Below, one piece after another: positions 1-4,211 of a stretch of 5,354 nt of DNA (positions are counted from its first letter, which is position 1; every line of letters begins with the position of its first letter). This stretch comes from Nitrospira sp. (GTDB lineage: Bacteria > Nitrospirota > Nitrospiria > Nitrospirales > Nitrospiraceae). The translations under genes and the position numbers were made by a program. The stretch covers positions 1 to 5,354 of the forward strand of contig JAKDNQ010000165.1 in the NCBI GenBank assembly GCA_030456405.1, written 5' to 3'. Below the pieces are notes generated by a model that saw only the letters and a list, made by a program, of their open reading frames with translations, ran no database searches and had not been told where the DNA came from.

Positions 1-544
1 ACGATTCGTTGAAATGGCGGATCACGCCCGCGACAATTCCCTGAATAGAAAACTCATCCTGTGCCGACACGACGATCGGCTTCATCGTCACATTCGCCGG
101 ATGCAGTTCGATCCGGCCATCTTTGCGATAGTACTTCTTGATCGTCGCTTCGTTATTGACCAAGGCCACCACTGTCTGCCCGTTCCGCGCCGTCCCCTGC
201 TTCCGTATCACCACCAGATCGCCTGAAAGAATGCCGTCGTCCTTCATCGACTCGCCCTTGACTCGTAGCGCGAAGGTCTCTCCCCCACGCAACAACGGCG
301 GCAGCACCGCGACCAGTTCAGCTTGCGAGATCGGTTCGATCGGCGCCCCTGCCGCCACCATCCCCAACATCGGAATCTGCGCCGACCCTAGCTGGTCCAA
401 CGCCATCTCGACCGGCAAGGGCACTTCCCACGTGCCGGCCTCATAGCGGCTGATCGTCATGCGGCTTAGTTGCAGCACCTCCGCCAGCTTCGCCTGCGTG
501 TACCCCAACCGAACCCGCGCCTGTCTGAACTGTTTTTCCGTCAT
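1..544 (-). CDS. XRE/LexA-like S24 self-cleaving repressor (3' end outside window)
   Basis: DNA-binding repressor predicted to inactivate itself when RecA filaments form after DNA damage. 181 residues are visible. Residues 5-45 are a Cro/CI-type helix-turn-helix (TQAKLAEVLQLSRMTISRYE), not the winged helix of classical LexA. Residues 58-178 are a LexA-like S24 domain: the cleavage site is VAAGAP, with the Ala65-Gly66 bond; the catalytic serine is S99 in VKGESM, followed by DDGILSGDLVVI; the catalytic lysine is K136 in NEATIKKYY. The stretch ending in QGIVAGVIR matches the end of LexA, so only a few residues should be missing beyond base 1. The ATG at 544 places the HTH where expected and lies just after a strong promoter; no Shine-Dalgarno is visible. 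Codons are strongly G/C-ending, unlike the neighbouring XRE gene. Family and catalytic residues are seen in the sequence; the SOS role is inferred. It could be a UmuD-linked, mutasome or prophage-type regulator; the downstream gene, outside the window, would decide. Confidence 0.95.
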   Translation of the reverse strand, partial: MTEKQFRQARVRLGYTQAKLAEVLQLSRMTISRYEAGTWEVPLPVEMALDQLGSAQIPMLGMVAAGAPIEPISQAELVAVLPPLLRGGETFALRVKGESMKDDGILSGDLVVIRKQGTARNGQTVVALVNNEATIKKYYRKDGRIELHPANVTMKPIVVSAQDEFSIQGIVAGVIRHFNES

Positions 545-552
545 GCCACAAA

Positions 553-581
553 ATGTTACATATCATGGTAATGCCTGTCAA
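553..581 (-). promoter_or_regulatory. Sigma70-type promoter of the S24 repressor gene
   Basis: Read on the minus strand, a perfect -35 TTGACA (581-576) is followed after 17 bp by a -10 TAACAT (558-553, 4 of 6 consensus bases). Transcription would start about 545-547, only 1-3 nt before the ATG at 544. The message would therefore be leaderless or nearly so, which agrees with the lack of a ribosome binding site. Confidence 0.7.
556..571. promoter_or_regulatory. Possible operator dyad in the S24 promoter
   Basis: TTAC-N8-GTAA is an inverted repeat with 4-bp arms. It lies between the -35 and -10 boxes and overlaps the -10. A dimeric HTH repressor bound here would block its own promoter. The arms are short and the centre is not symmetric, so this is a candidate only. 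Confidence 0.35.
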
Positions 582-903
582 GGGAGCAATCTGGCAACAA
601 ATGCTATAGATGGGAGCGACGATGAAAAAGAGAAATCACGAAACCTGTAAGCTGGATAGTGCGGTCTGGTAGAATCTCGTTCCTGCTCCTGCTTTGGGAG
701 CGCCATCTTATTTCCGAGAAATGGCTACTGACAATTTTTAATTCTTCACCTAGATGTCAACGGTTCCAGATCAAGGAGTGAATGGCCGAAAGGCCGCTGA
801 TTAAGAGTCCCGACAAAGACCTCACTCAAAACACCCAGGACGATCTCCTCAATAACAGGGGAAGATTCGTAATGGCGCAACTCATTAGAGATCATCCTGT
901 GTC

Positions 904-942
904 ATGGTGTTTTGGCACCATTTATGGCGCGTTTTCGCCATA
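904..942. repeat. Two tandem, similar hairpins beyond the XRE stop codon
   Basis: ATGGTG-TTTTGG-CACCAT (904-921) and ATGGCG-CGTTTT-CGCCAT (924-941) are two 18-nt inverted repeats. Each has 6-bp arms and a 6-nt loop, and both end in ATGG...CCAT. They are 2 nt apart; the second can be extended by one pair (923/942). They start 4 nt past the stop codon of the minus-strand XRE gene. No T-run follows on either strand, so they are not canonical intrinsic terminators. They could protect the mRNA 3' end, help termination, or be remnants of a small repeat element. Confidence 0.6.
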
Positions 943-946
943 TCGA

Positions 947-1780
947 CTATGCGTTACCCGTGGACTCCTTCGTTTGTTCATACTCTAATTCAAGGAGATC
1001 AGGTTCGACGACCCAAAGCGGTATTTGGATCATCGCGGTATCATTTCCACGGAGGAAAACATCTTCACCATCAGAGTCCTCGAAGTGGAACACCACATTA
1101 TCTTCACCTGCTGAGTGCTCCGCTGTAAAAATTAAGTTCCCAAACTGTCCCATTTCTTCCGAGTCGTCCTCATCGTGTTCGTCGGCCTCTACATCGAAGG
1201 ACATTGGCTCACTGCTGTCTGCTAAGAACACCTTGACCGCACTATCCTCCTTAATTTGCTCTTGTTCAGGATATATTGTGTTCGGCCCTTCGAAAAGGAA
1301 GTGGCAAAAGATTAGATGGTCCATGTTCAAGATAATTGTCGACTCTCCGGAATCAAAGACAACGAACGAATCCGTTTCACAGCGTTGCACGGCTCCAAAG
1401 AGACGATCCTTCTCTGTACCGCTAATAGGCAGGCAACCCGTCGCGCCTCCGCGCAATCGATATTTAAAGGTCCATTCGCGCGGATCCATATCCACGGCTG
1501 CACGGGCCATCTCTTCTCCAAATTCTGCGTCGTGGAGATTTTTTTCCAAAGACTTTCCGTACTTCTTTCCCAATTTCTCTAAAGACCTCTTGGTGTCCGG
1601 GAAGACCGATTCCATTGGTTCACTGAGTGCGGAACAGATCCTTATGGCGAGATCAAAACGAACGGATTGCTTCCCTGTTTCTATGCGATGGATTTGCTGC
1701 TGGCTCGTTCCAACTAAATCGGCAAGTTGTTTTTGGGTTATCCCTTTTTTTGTGCGGAAAGCAAGAATCTTGGTGTCCAT
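947..1780 (-). CDS. XRE-family transcriptional regulator with acidic, duplicated C-terminal region
   Basis: Predicted 277-residue DNA-binding regulator. Residues 4-60 are a clear Cro/CI helix-turn-helix (TQKQLADLVG, then the recognition helix TSQQQIHRIETG). Residues 61-95 are a basic, helical linker. The rest belongs to no family I can name. Residues about 103-166 and 180-260 look like two divergent copies of a beta-rich unit: a strand pair, a turn, then an F-x-F/D-G-E-type strand and a final hydrophobic strand. An extremely acidic stretch (196-209, EADEHDEDDSEE) interrupts the second copy. The start at 1780 is chosen because GGGAGG at 1793-1788 lies 7 nt away; the adjacent in-frame ATG at 1783 is only 4 nt away and is also possible. 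The gene stands alone under its own promoter, which overlaps a long palindrome, so autoregulation is likely. It has no S24 domain, so release of repression probably depends on a ligand or partner protein. Codon use is A/T-richer than that of the S24 gene. Confidence 0.9.
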   Translation of the reverse strand: MDTKILAFRTKKGITQKQLADLVGTSQQQIHRIETGKQSVRFDLAIRICSALSEPMESVFPDTKRSLEKLGKKYGKSLEKNLHDAEFGEEMARAAVDMDPREWTFKYRLRGGATGCLPISGTEKDRLFGAVQRCETDSFVVFDSGESTIILNMDHLIFCHFLFEGPNTIYPEQEQIKEDSAVKVFLADSSEPMSFDVEADEHDEDDSEEMGQFGNLIFTAEHSAGEDNVVFHFEDSDGEDVFLRGNDTAMIQIPLWVVEPDLLELEYEQTKESTGNA

Positions 1781-1802
1781 CATAAGTCCTCCCAGGTTAA
1801 TA

Positions 1803-1832
1803 CACTAATACGTGTTTGAACACATATTAGTG
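1803..1832. promoter_or_regulatory. 30-bp near-perfect palindrome, probable XRE operator
   Basis: The left arm CACTAATACGTGTT and the right arm AACACATATTAGTG pair at 13 of 15 positions; the mismatches are at arm position 9 and at the central pair. It covers the -10 box and start site of the XRE gene. That is where a dimeric or tetrameric XRE repressor would bind to shut off its own synthesis. In RNA it would also form a long hairpin, but it lies mostly upstream of, or at, the predicted start, so a DNA operator is the better reading. Confidence 0.75.
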
Positions 1833-1845
1833 TTCCCATTATAAA
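1816..1845 (+). promoter_or_regulatory. Candidate divergent promoter sharing the palindrome
   Basis: On the plus strand, TTGAAC (1816-1821, 4 of 6 bases) is followed after 18 bp by TATAAA (1840-1845, 5 of 6). Its -35 lies in the centre of the palindrome, so the XRE regulator could control it too. It would transcribe rightwards into a stretch with no clear gene. The A+T richness of the region makes chance matches easy, so confidence is low. Confidence 0.35.
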
Positions 1846-1852
1846 ATGTCAA
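1824..1852 (-). promoter_or_regulatory. Sigma70-type promoter of the XRE regulator gene
   Basis: On the minus strand, TTGACA (1852-1847) is separated by 17 bp from TAATAT (1829-1824). The predicted start is near 1817, giving a leader of about 35 nt that contains the GGGAGG ribosome binding site (1793-1788). The -10 box lies inside one arm of the palindrome at 1803-1832. Confidence 0.75.
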
Positions 1853-1886
1853 CCCCAAGGACTAGCATCCGCGGGAAAGAGCTAAT

Positions 1887-1937
1887 GTGCCGTCGGGTGC
1901 AACCGAGCTTACATCCATAGCGTTACGGATACGGCAC
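1887..1937. other. Possible branched RNA or DNA fold
   Basis: GTGCCGT (1887-1893) pairs fully with ACGGCAC (1931-1937). Inside, CGG/CCG (1894-1896 with 1903-1905) and ATCC/GGAT (1913-1916 with 1927-1930) can form two smaller stems, giving a three-way-junction layout. The inner stems are short and could be chance. I match it to no known RNA family. Confidence 0.2.
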
Positions 1938-2024
1938 TCGCGAATTCTTGCTGGCTCTTACCGTTCCTACCTCGTGTGAGTCAATGAGGTGATTCCAACT
2001 GTGGCTCGAACGACCACTTTCTGA

Positions 2025-2060
2025 AGTGAGGGTTCCGGGAGCAAAGGAATCGCCCTCACT
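2025..2060. other. Strong hairpin in the intergenic stretch
   Basis: AGTGAGGG (2025-2032) pairs with CCCTCACT (2053-2060). Next to it, TTCC (2033-2036) pairs with GGAA (2046-2049), leaving a 9-nt loop and a 3-nt bulge. The stem of 8+4 pairs is unlikely to be accidental. No T-run follows on either strand, so it is not a standard Rho-independent terminator. Confidence 0.45.
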
Positions 2061-2188
2061 GACCTGACCCTGCCTTCATCTTCGCTTCCGAATTACCCCG
2101 TTTAAAGCCTGCTCTATGTTTACCCAAATGTGACACATTCCTAACGTTCCAGTAATCGAGGGCTGATAGCATCCAGTGTATGGCTCGC

Positions 2189-2217
2189 TTGAAGGGGCGC
2201 GTCATTTGAAAGGGCGC
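2189..2217. repeat. Short direct repeat, 12 bp, two copies
   Basis: TTGAAGGGGCGC (2189-2200) and TTGAAAGGGCGC (2206-2217) differ at one base and are offset by 17 bp. A third GGGCGC lies nearby, at about 2229-2234. The repeat is too short to assign a role and could be chance or a local duplication. Confidence 0.35.
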
Positions 2218-2502
2218 ATGGGAGGAGGGGGCGCTCATCAATATCGGTAGTACCTTGTCCAACCGCATCATTCCAGTCCAAGGGGAGGTACTCGGCAAGC
2301 GGCGACCTACGCCACAAGTCTTGGGGGAGATAATTCTCAAATACTATGGATGATCCTAGGTTGCCGGACCCTTCTTGCAGGTTAGATTAGGTACGTGGAC
2401 TGTGAAGAGCGGCTTTCGCGCCGAGATATATCATGGCTTCGCCTTCGATCGGCAAGGCGAGACACAGCACCACCCATCGGGGGCGATGCTCACAGAAACA
2501 CC

Positions 2503-2509
2503 AAAGGAG
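2503..2509 (+). promoter_or_regulatory. Ribosome binding site of the small lipoprotein
   Basis: AAAGGAG lies 5 nt before the ATG at 2515. It selects this start over the upstream in-frame GTG at 2395, which lacks a comparable site and would bury the signal peptide inside the protein. Confidence 0.6.
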
Positions 2510-2514
2510 CTCCT

Positions 2515-2676
2515 ATGGAACCTCTCACACGAACTGTCTGGCAATGGAGCGTTCCGCTCTGTCTGCTGAGTTGGGGGTCTATCCTGGTCGGGGGCTGCAT
2601 ATTCCGACCCATGCCGACCATTGATTCCAACGCACGTCGGCTACCCATTTCGACGGAACCCGGTCGCCTTTTCTGA
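2515..2676 (+). CDS. Small predicted lipoprotein
   Basis: A 53-residue protein that I do not recognise. The N-terminus has one arginine (R6), then a hydrophobic segment (about 13-25) ending in the lipobox LVGGC with C28 as the lipidated cysteine. Signal peptidase II processing would leave a mature peptide of only 26 residues (CIFRPMPTIDSNARRLPISTEPGRLF), anchored in a membrane. A good ribosome binding site, the lipobox and a clean stop support it. It is the only plus-strand gene in the window and faces the SRPBCC gene, with 55 bases between the two stop codons. The mature part is short for a functional lipoprotein, so the gene may be truncated by a frameshift or stop. No continuation in another frame is obvious after 2676. 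The function is unknown, and a chance open frame cannot be fully excluded. Confidence 0.6.
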   Translation: MEPLTRTVWQWSVPLCLLSWGSILVGGCIFRPMPTIDSNARRLPISTEPGRLF

Positions 2677-2731
2677 GTTGCCCCGGAATCGGTGGCCGAC
2701 TTCGTCAGGACAAGTATAAGGGCCAGACCTA

Positions 2732-3190
2732 CTACATGGGAAAATTATCGAAGATGGTGTCACGGCCAGGCGGACGCCAACGCTTTTCCATTAATGCCTT
2801 AAATCGCTCCAGATCTCCCTGGATGCGCTGAGACACCACACCCAACGCATCCCCTCCGTGTTCGGCGACACCCTGAGGGTCATACTCTACTTGCAGGGTG
2901 ATCTTTGACTTGGCATTCGAGAGCGGGTGAAATGTCATAGCCCAGCCCTTGATAACGCCGCCGCTACTCGTCCATGCGAGACGCTGATCCGCCGCCCGTT
3001 CTGTGATCTCCGAATCCCACTCTTTCTCCTGGCCCGCAATCTCTGCTTTCCAATGAAACCGCTTACCATCCAGCCGTGTGACCTCTTTCACACCCTCCAT
3101 GAACTGGGGAAACTCCTCAAATTTCATCCATTGAGCATAGGCCGTATACTCAGGCACGTTCACTTCAATAGATTTCTCAATGGCCTCCAT
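2732..3190 (-). CDS. SRPBCC / START-like (polyketide cyclase/dehydrase-type) protein
   Basis: A 152-residue cytoplasmic protein of the SRPBCC fold, a helix-grip barrel with a deep hydrophobic pocket. The N-terminal strand IEKSIEVNVP is followed by the typical helices with YAQWMKFEEFPQFMEGVKEVTRLDG (residues 18-42). Then come the strands around FHWKAEIAGQEKEWDSEITE, LAWTSSGG and GWAMTFHPL, and the strand ITLQVEYDPQG. The long C-terminal helix is about residues 113-137. This is the usual order of the 'cyclase/dehydrase' family, at full length. Members bind lipids or small hydrophobic molecules; no substrate can be read here. The start at 3190 is chosen because AAGGAGG lies 5 nt upstream and residue 1 begins right at the first strand; an upstream in-frame start at 3247 would add 19 unrelated residues. 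It follows the DUF4928 gene by 53 bases, so it may be read through from that operon or have its own weak promoter. A functional link with the R-M pair is not implied. Confidence 0.93.
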   Translation of the reverse strand: MEAIEKSIEVNVPEYTAYAQWMKFEEFPQFMEGVKEVTRLDGKRFHWKAEIAGQEKEWDSEITERAADQRLAWTSSGGVIKGWAMTFHPLSNAKSKITLQVEYDPQGVAEHGGDALGVVSQRIQGDLERFKALMEKRWRPPGRDTIFDNFPM

Positions 3191-3195
3191 GCGTG

Positions 3196-3202
3196 CCTCC
3201 TT
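3196..3202 (-). promoter_or_regulatory. Ribosome binding site of the SRPBCC gene
   Basis: AAGGAGG (3202-3196), followed by the 5-nt spacer CACGC, precedes the ATG at 3190. It is a near-perfect Shine-Dalgarno match and decides between the two in-frame starts. Confidence 0.85.
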
Positions 3203-3219
3203 CCCGCAATTGACAAAAT

Positions 3220-3260
3220 TTACGTGGCAGATCGTTGAATTCGTCAATTACGTGGCAGAT
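3220..3260. repeat. 13-bp direct repeat at the DUF4928/SRPBCC junction
   Basis: TTACGTGGCAGAT occurs at 3220-3232 and again at 3248-3260, offset by 28 bp. The right copy lies in the last codons of the DUF4928 gene (stop at 3246-3244), the left copy in the gap before the SRPBCC gene. A weak minus-strand promoter, TTGACG (3247-3242) with TAAATT (3222-3217) and a long 19-bp spacer, lies among the repeats. The repeat may be a local duplication, a regulator site or a scar of insertion. Confidence 0.6.
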
Positions 3261-4209
3261 TGTGGGGAATTTCTATGAGCATGGATTTATCAGCTTCGAT
3301 CTCATTTACTCTTCGATTATATGTTTGAAGTAACCGACCCAATCTCTCAGCCAGTTTATTTTTGGAGAATATTGACAACTCTTCAACGTTCTGACCAACA
3401 AATGACTCAATCGACTCCACCGCAACCTGCCCCTGCATGATTGTTTCAATATTCTGCCGTGCGCCGATGAGACACCTATCGGGCACCAACAGGTAAACTC
3501 TAAAGCCCTTATCGATGTTGCGCCTACACTTTTCATATAGCGCATGCATCGGAGCAACCGTGATATGGAACGCTGTGTCTCCTATTTGAAAATCGCCTGG
3601 ACGCCCTGATTGGTCGTCAGCCGTACTGAATGATTCATTCCTGATTTCGACGTCGGGAAATCTAAGTTCAAGTTTTGCGCCAACCAAATATTGAGCTACA
3701 GGGCCTTCCTTCCCTGTTTCACGAGCCATAGCTAAAAGATCATGCATAGCTTGCCACGTGCTTTTCGATGCATCGAATACAATCTTCAATCTTTCACGGT
3801 TGTGAAACTCACGAACCTTTGCAACCAAAAATGACTGAAGTTCTCTTGCTATTTCTTTTCGTTCGTTTACAGGGAAACGGTCTAATCCGACCGATTTCAG
3901 GGCCTCCAACATCTTCCCTATATCCCCTGGCCCGCCCCGATTTGTCCTGCCACCTTCTTTAAGAAAAGGTCTGGTCTCTCCAAATGTAGATAATATGCGG
4001 GCAACAGTTGCGCCACTTACACCTTTGATTTGAGACTTTCCAGGAGCCCTATGAAAGTCGAGCTTAAGATTGCAGTTCTCCTTGAGTCGTTCTAACACGA
4101 CTACCGCTGCCGCAATCGTTCCTCTTGCTGGGCCACCGCTTGCTCTGTGAACGGATAACTGTGCATACCATCGGGAAAATCCACTTATAACTTTCTGTTT
4201 GTCGGTCAT
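3244..4209 (-). CDS. DUF4928-family protein, probable restriction endonuclease partner
   Basis: A 321-residue protein that I assign to DUF4928 from remembered family features: EGGRTNRG (residues 85-92), a QYLVGAKLEL stretch (173-182) and the block NESFSTADDQSGRPGDFQIG (191-210) followed by DTAFHITVAP, then EKCRRNIDKGFRVYLLVPD. DUF4928 genes are typically found beside C5 cytosine methyltransferases, as here, which is why a type II restriction role is inferred. The GDFQIGD...HIT stretch looks like the acidic core of a PD-(D/E)xK-type nuclease, with D206 and D211 as candidate metal ligands, but the usual lysine is not in its standard place. The ATG at 4209 begins 2 nt after the methyltransferase stop, so translation is probably coupled. 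A TTG at 4227 would add six residues and overlap that gene, and is less likely. There is no membrane segment or signal peptide. AGA, ATA and TTA codons suggest transfer. Cutting activity and target are unknown. Confidence 0.88.
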   Translation of the reverse strand: MTDKQKVISGFSRWYAQLSVHRASGGPARGTIAAAVVVLERLKENCNLKLDFHRAPGKSQIKGVSGATVARILSTFGETRPFLKEGGRTNRGGPGDIGKMLEALKSVGLDRFPVNERKEIARELQSFLVAKVREFHNRERLKIVFDASKSTWQAMHDLLAMARETGKEGPVAQYLVGAKLELRFPDVEIRNESFSTADDQSGRPGDFQIGDTAFHITVAPMHALYEKCRRNIDKGFRVYLLVPDRCLIGARQNIETIMQGQVAVESIESFVGQNVEELSIFSKNKLAERLGRLLQTYNRRVNEIEADKSMLIEIPHNLPRN

Positions 4210-4211
4210 AA

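Larger units (their letters stand above)
545..903. other. Intergenic stretch with no convincing gene
   Basis: Apart from the S24 promoter at its left end I see no supported gene. A 68-codon plus-strand frame opens at 782 behind AAGGAG, but the spacing is only 3 nt, the peptide resembles nothing I know, and the frame runs through two hairpins into the antisense of the XRE gene. A 16-codon frame (start at 622) begins MKKRNHETC and is also unsupported. A small GC hairpin with GCTCC/GGAGC arms lies near 684-700. The stretch may be decayed sequence between two independently acquired genes. Confidence 0.5.
1846..2514. other. Long gene-free stretch with several hairpins
   Basis: Nothing here is a convincing coding region. 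A 94-codon minus-strand frame (2340-2056) and an overlapping 81-codon frame without an ATG (2386-2144, ending at TAG 2143-2141) are open, but neither has a ribosome binding site or a recognisable product; the second might be a decayed gene fragment. The stretch holds hairpins at 1887-1937 and 2025-2060 and a 12-bp direct repeat at 2189-2217. Its left edge carries a candidate rightward promoter, so an untranslated RNA is possible but unproven. Confidence 0.5.

Noticed and set aside
14..446. Overlapping plus-strand frames of 70 and 102 codons
   Set aside because: They are shadows of the S24 repressor on the other strand, which has all catalytic motifs.
782..988. 68-codon plus-strand frame behind AAGGAG
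   Set aside because: The spacing to the ATG is only 3 nt, the peptide is unfamiliar, and it runs across the twin hairpins into the antisense of the XRE gene.
912..1808. 298-codon plus-strand frame
   Set aside because: It is the antisense shadow of the XRE regulator: serine-rich, low-complexity product and no ribosome binding site, while the minus strand has a clear HTH, promoter and ribosome binding site.
2025..2060. The stem as an intrinsic terminator or part of a tRNA
   Set aside because: No T-run follows on either strand. The GGTTCC-like bases resemble a T-arm, but no cloverleaf with acceptor and anticodon stems can be drawn.
2056..2340. 94-codon minus-strand frame, and an overlapping 81-codon frame (2386-2144)
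   Set aside because: There is no ribosome binding site or known motif. The second frame reads more like protein (ENYLPQDLWRRSPLAEYLPLD) but lacks an ATG, so it is at most a gene remnant.
3210..3238. Plus-strand TTGACA at 3210-3215 as a promoter antisense to DUF4928
   Set aside because: No acceptable -10 box lies 16-18 bp downstream.
3191..3247. N-terminal extension of the SRPBCC protein from 3247
   Set aside because: The 19 extra residues do not belong to the fold and would skip the near-perfect Shine-Dalgarno at 3202-3196.
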